Positions 32,238 through 44,402 of a stretch of 64,000 nucleotides of DNA are shown here, in pieces. The stretch covers positions 81,599 to 145,598 of the forward strand of contig MU119339.1 in the NCBI GenBank assembly GCA_014904845.1, written 5' to 3'. The notes beneath the pieces were generated by a model that saw only the letters and a list, made by a program, of their open reading frames with translations, ran no database searches and was not told the DNA's origin. How positions within the stretch are numbered: position 1 is the first letter of the stretch; each line of letters begins with the position of its first letter. Source of the stretch: Acephala macrosclerotiorum (Eukaryota > Ascomycota > Leotiomycetes > Helotiales > Mollisiaceae). The position numbers and the translations under genes were made by a program.

Positions 32238-33793
32238 ACTGACTCAACATCTGCGTAGGAGTGGAAGGTGCAAATCTAGAAGTGTAGGTATGAAATGGGT
32301 TCTAAGGGAGGTGCGAGAGGATAATCTCGACTTTGGTTATGACGTGTGAGACGTGATGAGAGCGGGTGGTAGCAATTGACTGTATTCTGGTAACAGGTGA
32401 ATCCAAAACTTGATGTGTTGGTGAAGAAGGAGGGAGGAGAGGAGGAAAGAGCGAGGTGAGGTTGATGATAAAATACGCTTAGCAGGCCAAGTCCAAGCCA
32501 CTGCACGCCACCGATGGCTCAATCCACCTGCGGTCCACTCGCCAGGAACCACGAAGCACATGGGCGACTGAGACGACGCTCACCAATCTCAGCACCGCGA
32601 TAAAAGCAGGGTCTTTCCCAGCGCTGAGGCCCGTCACTGGTGTACGGTGTATCGCCGGCTGCGGGGAAGCAATCGATGACGGTTCTGTTGGTTGGTTGCG
32701 TTTCGTAACCCTATCTGCTATCTGCTGCAGCCATCCTATCGCTGCCCGTTCGCTGGCCAGTCGATTTGGGGAGGTCCACGCGTGGGCGACGTGGGTGGAA
32801 AGGAGCCTCTTTGGCTTGCAGGTAAACTGCAGTGGCCCGGAACCGGTGCATTCAAAGGAGGAAGGTGAGATTACACTGCGATAGAGCACCGTCACCTGAG
32901 CAGCGCCCGCAGCAAAGATGTCTGCTTCTGAATCGCTGCATACTCTTGGTCTTGATGACGGCGCACCGCATTCGAAGCGCCTCTCATATGGTGTTTCCGA
33001 GAATATGGATGTTCACCGGAGCCGAAGGGAGCAAGGGATGAGAAAAGTCCGAGAAATTGAAGGACACTAAAGGTGTCTACTAGTACAGTCATCTCGAGTC
33101 GGGTTTGCCGACACTCACAAGCGTCAGTTGCTGCCGCTTCCTCCCATACAAGCTTTCGAACCCCTCCATCACCATGCAAACCAACCTCTCCACAGCGACA
33201 GGCTTCAGCGTGTACATACCTTTTTAGGTCTTACAACCGTCGCTTTACGCGTCGCTCTCCCTGCTACCGTGCAACCCTTAGGGCATCCTCTCCTGCTTCC
33301 CTAAAAAAGATGTACGGCAGTCCGGCATCTTGATAGGATAACTCCCCAGCAGCTCACCAACTCTCAGCCGTCACCCAGGCCCTGCTCCAATGATGTTTGT
33401 CTCCACTGTCAAACGCTCTGTCCGAGATCTGCGGAGCTTATCATCTGGGCCTAGGATCGTCTAGCTGGGCAGCATCTGTTCCTAATGAGGTATGATGCCC
33501 CGTAAGCTCTTATCTTCTTTTGCTACCTTCAAGAATGCAGCAGAGCATGTAATATTTCTTCCTTTCTTTCCTCGAGTCCTTCAAGGCATTCTTCTCAGCA
33601 ATCATGTTCCGGTGAGATTCTGCAACAGCCTCTAGCGATTGCTCTGCAGTACGTATCGGCAGCCTACATTCGGCCCTAATTGTCACCAAGTCGCACAGAA
33701 AATTTCTGCGCGAAAATTCCTTTCGCCTTGCACGACACAGCAGAGTTGTTTTGCACCTGCTTGAGGGGAAAGTTAGACAAAGGAAGTCAAAAG
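32238..33793. other. shared upstream region of amine oxidase and MFS transporter
   Basis: 1.6 kb between two divergent start codons. Open frames here overlap on both strands and show no family resemblance. It may contain regulation common to both genes. No repeat is seen. Confidence 0.45.
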
Positions 33794-35539
33794 ATGGAAG
33801 AAGAATGGTTGCCCGGCACTTCGAGGCTGATCGAAGAAGCAGCCCAAAATGCGTCCTCACATCTTCAACGCCATGGCGATATCGTCCTCTCTCCTCAGCC
33901 TACAACCTCTCCTAACGATCCGCTCAATTGGTCCCTGCCTCGAAAATACTGGCATGCTTTCTTGCTCTGTTTCATCACAGGCTTGACCGCTGCGACTTCC
34001 AACGATGCGGGGTCGGCGCAAGACGGGATGAATACGGATTATGGGATTTCATACAATGCCATGAATACTGGCGCGGGCGTGTTGTTCATCGGCATAGGAT
34101 ATTGGACTCTATTGATTTCGCCTGCGGCATGGCTATATGGGAGGAGAATCACTTACCTGGTCTGCTTGATATTGGGAGTCGTTGGGGCAATCTGGATGGC
34201 TCGTGTCCAATCAACTGAGGACTCAATCTGGAATCAGCTTTTCGTCGGAGCATCTGAGGCTTGTGCGGAAGCCAATGTCCAACTTTCTCTGTCCGAGATC
34301 TTCTTCCAGCACCAGAGAGGATCCGTGATTGGAATTTATGTATTGGCTACCAGTATTGGGACCTACCTTGGACCTCTGATTGCCGGATTTATCGCAGACA
34401 GGCTGAGCTGGAGATGGATTGGATGGATGTCAGTTATTATTTCAACCTGCACTATCGCTGTAGTGTACTTCACGCTCGAGGAAACTTTATTCGACCGCTC
34501 GGCCTACGATGGACCAGTCATTGATGGCGTGCAAGAAACACGGGAAGACAACTCTTCGGAGAATGAGAAGAAAGTTTCGAAGGACCTCAAACATTCTGCT
34601 TCAGACCCAAATGTTGAGTCTCAAGTCGAGAAAAAGAAGACCTACTGGCAACGTATTCAGCTCATAACTCTTGCGCCTAATGTGGTTGGTACAGGCTTCA
34701 AGCAATACTTGGCTCGTCTCCTCCACACTCTCCGAGTCTTCACATTCCCGGCAGTCATCTACTCCGGTATCCAATGGGGTGCTCAAGACGCCTGGCTAAC
34801 CTTCTACCTCACTTTGGAACAAGATAATTGGTACGGTAAGTGTCAATTCCTCAGATTCTCTCGTGAGCGCTGTCTCTGGAGTGGTTCCTTCTCATGCACT
34901 CTTCTGCGCTAGACGTCCACTACTCTCAAACCATATAAAAACAATTTACTGACTCTCTGAATAGGCCCACCATGGAACTATTCTGACGTCGGTTCTGGCC
35001 TCATGAATATCCCCACCTTGATCGGAGCCGTCATCGGTTGTTTCTGGGGTGGCTACCTCTCCGATCGATTCGTAATCTGGATGGCAGAACGCAGAAACGG
35101 AATTCGAGAAGCTGAGGACAGATTGTGGATGATGTATCCCTGCGCCATCATCAGTCCCGCTGGCATGCTCATCTTCGGAATCGGCACCGCATACGGCTGG
35201 TCCTGGCCACCCTGCTACGTCGGACTCGGCCTCATCGGTTTCGGATGGGGCTGCGCTGGTGATCTTTCCATGTCATATCTCATGGATGCCTACCCTGAAA
35301 TGGTTCTCGAGGGCATGGTGGGAGTGAGTGTTATCAACAACTCGTTGGCGATGATTTTTACCTTCACTGCTAGTGATTGGTTGGATGCTAGTGGAGTACG
35401 TGATTGCTTTATTGCGATTGCGGTGTTGGATTTCTTTTTTGTGATGTTGACAGTTCCAATGATGATTTATGGGAAGCAGTGTCGAAGGTGGACGCTGGGT
35501 CGTTACAAGGAGTTTGTGAGGATTCGAGATACCCTCTGA
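33794..35539 (+). CDS. MFS transporter, drug:H+ antiporter-like (DHA1 type)
   Basis: Two exons, 33794-34835 and 34965-35539, 538 aa; the phase-1 intron (GTAAGT...AATAG) joins DNWYG to PPWNYSDVG. The cytoplasmic N-terminus contains DPLNWSLPRKYWHAFLL, the standard entry to helix 1 in fungal DHA1 transporters. Loop 2/3 has LYGRRITYLVCLILG in place of the strict GxxxDRxGRR motif, and helix 5 carries GTYLGPLIAGFIADRLSWRW, which covers the antiporter-type motif. A long charged central loop (about residues 235-300) separates two bundles of about six helices. It exports or imports a small molecule across the plasma membrane by proton coupling; substrate unknown. The ATG at 33794 is chosen because the upstream extension lacks similarity. 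Confidence 0.88.
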
Positions 35540-36376
35540 CATTCGGTCTCTGTCGTTTATGACTTGCTCATGTGGAATACTTTCGCTTCCTATCTCTACA
35601 ATGAATATCTTGTGCAATATGATCAATGCGTCCAGTTATCTCTTGGATCTCGCCAATATTAGGCCTTGTCTACTAGTTCCATAAAGCTTGTAAGGTAGTT
35701 CTAACTCTTTTTTTACTATCGAAGTCATTTCTCGAGACCCTCGTGACAACTTGTTGAGTCTTCCTTCCCAGTGATAGCAAAAGACAGGAATATGAAAAGC
35801 ATGTATTGTTAAACATAGGGAAGTTCAATCGTAACTGGAGCAAACAAATAGGGATAAAAATCCTCGGTATACTACCCAAAGGAAATCCTCATCTCCGACA
35901 CATCAGGCAACCAGGTCCGCCTATTCGCACTTTTCCGTCCAATGGTACCCGTGTTCCGAGTCCAATATCCCCTGCTGTGCCTCATCGGTAGCGGAGTAAC
36001 ACCAAGCCCGTGTATAATTTGAATGTAACACTTCTCAACGCAGTAATGAGGACTCGAGAACTTCGAGTTATTGAAAGAGATTTGGACAGGAGTAGGCTGA
36101 ATCACGGACGTTTTGCGAACAGACTCTGGGGTGAAAGTTTGCTGAAGAGTCGAGACAGCGGACGCCATAAGCTAGAACGCAACCTTAAATTAGTGGACTT
36201 TACTGAAGAAAGCCTCAAAAAAGAAATCCGCCGCCCAGCCCAACCGCCGTCGCTCATTATTCAGGGGTGTCGCTCGACCTGGCCTTGCCCAGAAGCTGTC
36301 GAGTTCCTGTCGCGAACCTCACTCGCATCCGACATCTCATCCATGGCAATGTCATGACCAAAAAACGCAACCTCCT
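35540..36376. other. intergenic stretch
   Basis: MFS 3' end and the presumed GT90 promoter. Only short overlapping frames; no gene supported. Confidence 0.4.
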
Positions 36377-38536
36377 ATGCTGCCCCAACGCATACTCAGG
36401 CTCCTGCCATTCTCGGCCTGTATCCTCACCCTCCTCGTCCTCGGCTTCACCCTCTACGGTCCCGACGTCCAGCCTGTCCATCTCGCAGATCTCCAAGATC
36501 TAGTTCCCTGGTTCTCGTCTCTGAAAGAAGATGCGGCGCCCTTAGATCCCCTTCCTAACACGAACGAAGATCCGCATCCCATTATCGAATTACTGCAGAA
36601 AGCGGAAGCGGAATTCAATGCTTTTCTCGAGAAGCAGACGTTCGATTTGGAGAATGCGGCGAAACGGTATAGGGAGAGGAGGGGACGACACCCGCCGCCT
36701 GGGTTTGATAAGTGGTGGCAGTACGCAAAGGATAACAATGCGACGATAGTGGAGGATTTTTGGGATCAGATATATCATGATTTGAATCCATTATGGGCGC
36801 TTGATCCGAAGGATATGTTGGGGACGGTTCGAGGACATAATCGCTTGTTTAAGTTGAGGAATGGAAAGGTGACGCATGATACGGATCATTTCTGGATGCC
36901 GATTTGGCAGGATTTGATTAATGATGTTGCGAAGGATTTGCCGGATATGGATTTGGCGATGAATACCATGGACGAGCCTAGGTTGTTTATTCCGTGGGAG
37001 GATATGGCGGGTTATATGGAGAAGGCTGAGAAGCTTGGGAAGGGGGTTGACCATAATTTGGTCAGCAATAGCTTCTCTGGTACGCCGCGGCTCCCACGCC
37101 AATACAATGACAATGCCTAACATCTCACAGCTTTCACTGAAGCCGCCCCCGAGTTCGTTCCTGAAGGATACCCCTGGGACGGCACCCAACCAATCTGGCC
37201 CCGCGCGGCCTCCGCCTGCCCTCCAGACAGTCCTGCTCGCCAGGTCTCGGTACAGACCGACTTCTCGCAACCTCCAAATCTCACTACAACCCACATCTCC
37301 CCACATACCAACCCCGCGGGCTACGTATCGAACTACACCCTCAGTACCTCCATCTGCCACCAACCCGATATCCAAGGCCTCCATGGATTCTTCATTGAAT
37401 CTATATCCGCCTCCACCGGCCCCATTCTCTTTCCCCTCTTCGGCTCCTCAAAGCTTCTACAGAACAGCGAAATCTTACTCCCTGCGGCTATGTACTACAA
37501 AGGTGATTCTCGGTTTACAATAGAATCTTCTCCCGTTCCTTGGGCAGAGAAGACGTCTTCGCTCGTCTGGCGGGGTCTTGCTAGTGGTGGCAGGAACAAG
37601 GAGAATAACTGGAAGGGCTTTCACAGGCACCGTCTGGTCTCGATGCTAAACGGCACCCAAGCGCTCACGATGCCCAATTCCTCCCAATTCATCGACATCG
37701 AATCTCTCCCCCTAGACCATTTCCACCTCCAATCCTGGGAAAAGAGCAACCTACCAAAGAACGTCGCCATGGGAAACTGGCTCAAAAATTTCGTCGACGT
37801 AGGACTCAACGACCTCGCCTGCTTCCCCCGCGAAGCGCCACCCCCAGAAGGCGTAACCTGCTTCTATACCGACTACCTATTCTCCCCCTCCTCCCACCTA
37901 ACCCTCGAACAGCAACACCACCACAAATACCTCGTCGACGTCGACGGTAACTCCTTCTCCGGCCGCTATCGCGATTTCCTCCGTTCCGGCTCCTTACCCA
38001 TAAAAGCCACTCTATTCCGCGAATGGCACGACTCCCGTCTCGTCGCATGGAAACACTTCGTTCCTATGGATAACCGTTTTCTGGATATTTATGGGATTAT
38101 GGAGTTCTTTTTAGGATATGAGGATCAGGATGCGAAGGGGAGGAAGGGAGGGAGCGATAGTTCTAGTCATTTTGATTTGGAGCATGAAGCGGAGGCGTTG
38201 GAGTTTGAGTTGCAGCCTCCGGATCCAAGTCCACCGCCGCCAGAGCCGCCGTTGGATTTGCCGCCTAATACTGCGGAATCGAGACGGAGGAGAAGTCTAG
38301 ATTTGGATTTGAGGAAGAGGGCGCCGAAAACGGAATCTTTGAACGCAACTTATACCCCGAATCGAGATCGTTTGGCAAAAAAGATAGCGTTAGAAGGGAG
38401 GGATTGGGCGGCGAGAGTGTTGAGAGTGGAGGATATGAGGGTTTATACGTATAGGTTATTGTTGGAGTATGCGCGTGTTATGGACGAGAAAAGAGAGACC
38501 CTTGGATGGGTTGATGATTTGAAGGCGCAGAGGTGA
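36377..38536 (+). CDS. GT90 / CAP10-family glycosyltransferase
   Basis: Two exons, 36377-37079 and 37131-38536, 702 aa. The 51-bp intron (G/GTACGC...CTAACATCTCACAG) joins VSNSFS to AFTEAAPEF; without it the frame stops at 37118-37120. A membrane anchor at residues 6-28 (ILRLLPFSACILTLLVLGF) gives a type II Golgi topology. The family's landmarks are present: DHFWMPIWQDLINDVAKDLP with NTMDEPRLFIPWEDM in the first half, then AAMYYKGDSRF, VWRGLASGG, the DVDGNSFSGRYRDFL core, and FREWHDSRLVAWKHFVPMDN. CAP10/CXT1-type enzymes transfer xylose or related sugars to cell-surface glycans. The C-terminal 100 residues hold a low-complexity Pro/Glu/Arg segment. Donor and acceptor are not predictable here. 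Confidence 0.88.
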
Positions 38537-39157
38537 GATAGGTGGATGGGAAGAAAGAAGATGGATGTTTTTATGGGAGCATAGGGAGTTTGGGAATAAC
38601 GAGGAGGGATTTGTAACAATATGACAGATACCGATACCGATACCGATACCAGGACATAATGAGTATAAAGAGACAGATTTTGAACATACAACCAGTCTCT
38701 AGTTTCAAGTCAAAGTCGTGCATACCCCTCGCGTGGGAAAGCCTTTAGACTAAGATATTCTTAACCGTGGAGAAATTTCGACATGCTAGATCTGTTTACA
38801 TGTTGAAGTAAGCAAAGCTGAGAGAGACACTTTGGGATTCAACGGACAACGAGAGAATATTTTTTTGGTGGGGGGGTCATCGAAAAGAAAATCCATTGTA
38901 TCCATAGCGTAAGGGTATCAAGTGTATGAGAAACAGACACAGAAAATCGCTCAAGCACCACTGTCCCTCATTCCTCATTCTCCGTTCTTCAAGTTATCAC
39001 CTCGTCACTCATCCCTTCATTCTTAGCACCCTTCCAATCCCAGACTCAACTCCAATCCATCAATCCATCATCCATCACCGTCATGAATCATAAGCAGCCT
39101 AATTAACCCTCTCCCTAATCCCTAATCGCTCAACTCAACTCACACCTAGTTCCAAGC
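38537..39157. other. convergent intergenic region
   Basis: 3' flanks of GT90 (plus) and the large unknown gene (minus). Contains the hexanucleotide repeat at 38627-38650 and CT/CA-rich stretches; no gene. Confidence 0.45.
38627..38650. repeat. hexanucleotide microsatellite (GATACC)4
   Basis: Four perfect tandem GATACC units about 90 bp after the GT90 stop codon, in the presumed 3' untranslated region. Probably a slippage repeat with no special role. Confidence 0.9.
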
Positions 39158-42100
39158 CTAAGCAATCCTTAAAACAACCCTCCAGCCCAACGCCCCCGCT
39201 TCCCTCACCGCACACCCAAGGCACCCCCTTCCCCTCCTACTGACCAAAGCATTCCATCCCCTCTCAGCACACAACCCCCTACCCAACACCTCCAAATCAC
39301 TACCAAACCCTCTCCTCTTCGGATGCTGCGCACGAGGACTAGGCAACGGCCTTTGAGAAAACGCTGAGATATCCATTGTCTGATCTGTACAATCTATCAC
39401 TAGGACTTTGGGGATGGCGGAGGATGTTGTGTGGGCTGTCGAGTGGAGGGGTTGGTTGAATGGTGATATGGGAGTGGGTGAGGTGAGCGGTGTTTGCGTG
39501 GTTGATGTTGAGGGGGAGAGGATGGATGAGAATGGTGTATTAGAAGGGAGGGTGAGGAGAGATGAGAGGGGGATTTTGGTGTATGTGAATGCTTTGTGTA
39601 AAGGGTGACCTGGGGTTGTGTTAGTTGGGATATTATATAGTAAAGAGAAGGACTTGATGCTACCTTTTGGTGGCTCGGGAGAGGTAGGTGGAGAGGTTGG
39701 TGTTTGGTCGAGGGCTTGGAATGAGGGACTTATTGGCGATTTGAGGATCTCGGTGTGTGGAGATGATACGCAGGGGTGAGCCGTAACGAAGTGAACATCG
39801 TGTAAGAGAGAAATGTTGATTTCTTTCTTGTCCTCCCCGTTGACTGCTACCATAAACCGCATCGAGGCCGAATAAGTGCGTGTTGCTGGCATGTCGCTCG
39901 CGTCCGAGAGAGGGGTTGGATCGTCTTCAGTTGGGGTATCGTGAACCGAGTCGACAATAGCCAGATCCAGAGACTCTAGCGTTACAGAAAGAGGTTGTTG
40001 TATCGATTCATCCGAAGGCAAGACAAAATCTCCTGCCAAGACAGATGAGATGTCCGCACCTCCAATTACATTACCATCGCGTTCAACAGCTTGCTTCTGC
40101 CACAGCCTAGGCTTGGGCCCTTTCTTGTCCGGGTCTATTGCAGTGTGAGTGAATAGAGGAGCAAATTGACCATAAAACATACCATCTTGAATGTCCGTAT
40201 CAATGTCGACATCAACCCAGCCCTCACTAGCCCCATTAGGAATTACGTCTGAAGAAATCCAACCCATGCACTCTGTAGCGCCTTTCCTAGCAGCCAAAAC
40301 TCTGCCAATAATGGAAGCCGTACTCCAAAAGCTTCTTTCCGAATAAATGAAACCACCATACAAATTTGCCTCCTCGCCAAGTCGGGACATGGCACCAAGA
40401 TCATGCTCCAACAATGTCGATATGAGAAAATGGCTCAGTCCTTCACCAGGTAGTATTAGACCGCTAATGTACGAATTTGAAAGCCAACCAGCAGGGTGGA
40501 TAATTGCAGAAATATTTCTATGAACAGACGGACCGCGCCGAGCTTTAGGTCGTCTATTCGAGAAGTAGGATGATGATCGATTAGTCGACATAGACAAAGG
40601 AGTACCTGTCGGAGTGCCTTGTATGCTATCGGTGATTTTGATGCCATCCGCAGAAATTTTCGTAGTGATATCATCCAAACCTGGCCATGCCATTTTGCGG
40701 GCGAAATGAAGAAGGCCAGAAAGTTGGCGAGCCTGGTGTCTTCCATGGAAGCGAACCCCCGCAAATCCATCTTTAGCAATGGCTTCGGTATGGCCACCGC
40801 CTGTCAAAGTCGCTAGCCACCCAGCAGGTTTCGCCTCTGGAACAGCTTCATGATCAGGCTTCTCGATCCGGATGTTTTCAAGCCAGGCTCTTGCGAGTAG
40901 TAATGACCACCTCACACTAGTCGTGGCATTTTTGTCGAATTTGTGTATCTCGCTGAGCTTTGGAGCTTCTAGACCATGATCAATGTTCATTGATATGGCG
41001 TCTAGTCGAACGAGGAGCTCACAAGAAAGTAATACCTGAAGCAATAACCAGTACCTCTGTGTTCCTGGCTCATGGATGACCTCGTTGTTGATTTCTATCT
41101 CATCGCCTTCAGAGTCCGTTGATACCCCCCAAAGAATTTGCCCAAGTCTAATTCTCCATTCAACCAGAGTAAAATCCACCCACACCATGGGAGCAGCAAG
41201 AACTTTGATTAGGGCCTCAATTTGAACTTGAAGACTATAGGGATCATCAGAGTCCGTTACTCTGGAGGGGGGAAACAACAACTGCGTGAAAAGTTCCGTG
41301 TAGAGCTGGACATTCGGCCGGCGATGCTTCAAAGGATCCTCATGGTAGACTTCACTGACAGACAGTAGTCGATCGATAAGCATGGAGTCGGTGAGAGGTC
41401 TTAGGCCATCTTTTTTATTCAGAAACTTCTTTCGATGTTCAGAAATAACTTCAGGGCTGCCATCTGAATTCTCGTTCGGTATTTCCAGAGCATCAGCGAC
41501 CCCCATTTCCAAAGCAGCTTGGTATCCCATGGTCCCCCGCTCGATTCCTTGCATGCTGAGCATATTCGGCCGCTCTCGACACCTTGGCAGGAAATGTGCC
41601 CTACATTTCTCATGGTGTTCTTTTGTAGCTTCTGGGTTCCTGCTGACTTGTACTGTGATGTGCGGCCATGCCGTAACGCACCCCCAAGCTTCATCTTGAA
41701 TCTGGATATGATCTGATAGGTCCCTTATCTCCAAGTTCGTGTTCCACGGAAAAGCCACTGAGGGATGCGGTGCGCCTGTATGATGACCCTCTGAACGAGC
41801 AAAGAACTGAGGAGCTCCTGAGAATATCTTTTGTAGGTCGGGTAGAGCGATGGGAGACATTATTCTTTCGAGCTTGACAGGAGCTTTGACAGGCGGTTCT
41901 GCTGTCTGGGTGTCAGGCGGTGGTGGAGGCGGCAGTGGCTTATTCATTGGAGAGGTAGACTGCTCGGGCAACTTCGAGAGAGAGGATGGCAGATTACTGG
42001 AGCTCTTGAGGGCTGTCAGCTGGAGAAGACAAAGGAGGACGAAGATCGGAAAGGAATCTTGGAAAAGTTGATGTGGTCCCGAAGGAGGGTTGCAAGTATT

Positions 42101-42306
42101 CAGTCTCATACCGCCAATTGACCGCTTCTCCGGCGATTCGTTCTAGATTCCGACGATATCCTGAGAAGGCTGCGGAAGTAGTCGCGCCTCGATTGTCTCC
42201 GTTGCACCTTCTCTGGCGCATCGTGGGCGAGTTGGGCGCCGCTGTCATTTCGAGCCATGTGTTGGCCGTCCCTTCTGGAGCTCTTGAGGAATGAAAAAGC
42301 CGGCAT
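39158..42306 (-). CDS. large conserved ascomycete protein of unknown function
   Basis: Exon 1 is 42112-42306 (ATG at 42306, MPAFSFLKSSRRDG) and the main exon starts at 42019 after a 92-bp phase-0 intron (GTATGA...TTCTCCAG). The second exon is open to 39158 (1018 aa if unspliced further). A 54-bp in-frame segment at 39610-39663 looks like another intron: donor G/GTAGCA, CTAAC branch site, CCCCAG acceptor; splicing it gives 1000 aa and joins PEPPK to GHPLHKAF. The N-terminus is basic, followed by a Pro-rich linker. A long conserved helical core (WVDFTLVEWRIRLGQILWG, YWLLLQVLLSCELLVRLD, SVRWSLLLARAWLENIRIEK) comes next, then ILPGEGLSHFLISTLLEHDL and a Ser/Thr/Pro-rich C-terminal third. I recognise it as a widespread fungal protein but know no domain name or role. 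Confidence 0.75.
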
Positions 42307-43631
42307 CTTGCAGTAAACACGTCAAACGACAGGAAGGAGAGGGTCTCAAGATCATGGGGACTAATGTAATTAGACATAGACGAAAAAGAAAACAGAGGAG
42401 AGAGAGAAATGAACCTAAACTTGGGGTCTACATGCAGCAAGCTTCGATTAAAAGTAAAGCCATCTAGTCACGAAGACTCGCTGGCGGCTGGACCATCTCC
42501 ATTGCCGCAGCCAGTCGCTGACCCTGGAACTGGTGGGATGGAAGCAAGGTAGGCGGCAGACAGGTATTGAGAATGGGAAGCAGCTGATGCACACATGGGT
42601 TACAAGGCGTGGTAGGCCTGTAGGCATACCCAGCGCATTACAGCGGGATTACTGATGCGACGTGACGTTAGACGATGGGTCTTGGCACTGATAAGAGCTG
42701 GAATCTGGGTATTAGATCGCTTTAGATCCCTACCTTATTTCCAACAAGCCGCAACCCGCCCCCACCTTTTCTCTCACAAACTTGTTTTGTAGAGAGAGTA
42801 GACCATTTCATTCACAACAAGGTTGGTGAAGCAACCCGGGAGACGATGGTTAGTCCGTCGGCCCGAAAGAGCTGTAATGAGCCTTCACTTGCTGAGGAAC
42901 GCGGAGCTCTATCCCTACCAACCTAGATATCTTTCTTTGTTGTACCTGGGTATGAGACTTTGATTTGGCCGGCTGCTGCAGTGATGTTTGAAACTGTCTG
43001 CGGTCCTGTCAGCCTCACCGATGGAAGACAGATTATAAAGCGTGTAATTGGCTGATTACAAAAGCTGAGATCCTTGAACTCAATGCCTTATCAGTGGAAA
43101 GTCAACTCTGCATGTTTTATTTACTTAGCTGCACATTTAAGCTATGAAACAGACCGCTGCTTGATAGCTGTCACAAGGTAGAGAGAAGTGTGTGGGGAAA
43201 GTATCCTTATTGTACCACGAAAGGAGGATATTCTCCCAGAAGTAACCGCCATGAAAATTAGACCCTCGAAATGCAGAACCATGAAATTCAGATCCCATTG
43301 TACCACTCAAGTAGGGACATTTTCCCATCCCAAGCAACCGGCCATAAAATCCAGACCCCTCAAACGCAGACCGACGGGTAAAAATGTGAATGCTGAATGT
43401 ACCACGCAAGCTGGGACATTTTCAACCAGCCATAAAATCATATGCCAACGCCGCCATGCATGGGTATCAACGCTCGAGAAAACCGCCCAACGCCGTAAAT
43501 CAGAACGAGTCGCTATGAAGATTTGACGTCATGTACAACCACAAAGATGAACTTGGAGTCAGGAAAGATAACGAGTTCGTGCTTTTTCGTCCGAAGGCGT
43601 AAGAGTTTGAGATCGTCCTATTTTCCTCGAG
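42307..43631. other. intergenic region with degenerate repeats
   Basis: Upstream of the large unknown gene. No coding sequence is supported. Between 43211 and about 43490 lies a three-unit degenerate tandem repeat (separate entry). Confidence 0.5.
43211..43490. repeat. degenerate tandem repeat, three units of about 90-100 bp
   Basis: Units start at 43211, 43299 and 43398 with TGTACCAC or TGTACCACTC. They share an internal (G)GGACATTTT or GGATATTCT block about 12 bp later, a CCATGAAA or CCATAAAAT block, and an AGACCC-type block with AAATGCAG or AAACGCAG. Similarity is patchy but in the same order in each unit. The same TGTACC-N12-GGACATT core reappears inside the IPI1 intron at 44819-44841 and 44995-45018. 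Confidence 0.6.
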
Positions 43632-44352
43632 TCAGCTCTCTGTATCCATCCCGTCTTGTGTGATTATCTGTGTTCGAGTCCTTACATCTGGATCCATATC
43701 CGCCACCAATTGTCCCGTAGTATTGACGTACCCCCAAATCATCCTTACAAACTCATCGATGCCCTGCTCTGCGGAAGAAATGGAGACGGCGTCTCCAACG
43801 CTGTTCCCGTTGGAAGCGGCGGTGATGGTAGAAGCAGGACCGGTTGTCGTGGGGGATCGCACGGCCACAGAATTGGCATTCGGTGCGGACGCGGTGCCTT
43901 GAGAAGAAACCAGGAGGGTTGATAATGTCCCCTTGAATGATAGAAGCGTACTCGATGTTCGATCTATCGCCAGCGTTGCTAGGACCCCAGCTTTGGATGA
44001 TAAACGCTCCATAGTGTCCGCGACCATAGGTGAAGGTGAAGCTGCCTGTTGTTCCTGAGTTAGAACGTCCTTGAAGTTAAGGGACAATAGGGTTATACTG
44101 TACGTACCATCTTCATAGCCAAATTCGACGTACAAACAAGCAATGAATAACGCAAAGCGTTGAAGCTCCCAGCAGACGTGGGACAAGCTTGGAGGCTCAG
44201 GATGATGGTTTTGCTGTACCCGCTTCGCGTTAGCTTCCGTAGTCAGGGGCCAATCGGAGATATGCAGACCCGCGCCGGCCGACACGGCATGTAGCGAGCA
44301 CTAGTTTCGACTAGCTTACAATACGAAAGGATCTTTTACTTACGCGAGGCAT
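43632..44352 (-). CDS. hypothetical protein, head to head with IPI1
   Basis: A tiny first exon encodes MPR (44344-44352), ending at GTAAGT. A 43-bp intron ends at AACTAG, and the frame continues CSLHAVSAGAGLHISDWPLT to EFGYED near 44110. From there two readings compete. Reading straight on keeps an open frame to 43632 (VLATLAIDRTSSTLLSFKG, a Ser/Thr/Ala stretch, then EQGIDEFVRMIWGYVNTTGQ). Removing a consensus-looking 53-bp intron (GTACGT...CTAACTCAG, about 44052-44106) shifts frame to GSFTFTYGRGHYGAF and FCGRAIPHDNRSC, ending at a TGA near 43760. I favour the first because it is longer and has ordinary composition, but cannot exclude the second or alternative splicing. I recognise no family. 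Confidence 0.5.
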
Positions 44353-44402
44353 TTTATCCGTCGTTCTTTGTTGAATTGTTGTTGTGAAGTTCGTGAGCAA
44401 AG
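44353..44402. promoter_or_regulatory. 50-bp bidirectional start region
   Basis: Only 50 bp separate the two divergent start codons (44352 on minus, 44403 on plus). Transcription of each gene must therefore begin within this gap or inside the other's leader or first intron. The gap is T-rich on the plus strand (TTGTTGAATTGTTGTTG) with no TATA box. Confidence 0.6.

Noticed and set aside
43137..43409. Minus-strand frame with pentapeptide-like pattern (GSEFHGSAFRGSNFHGGYF)
   Set aside because: It lies exactly on the degenerate tandem DNA repeat, whose periodicity produces the pattern; no proper start context, family match or neighbouring exons.
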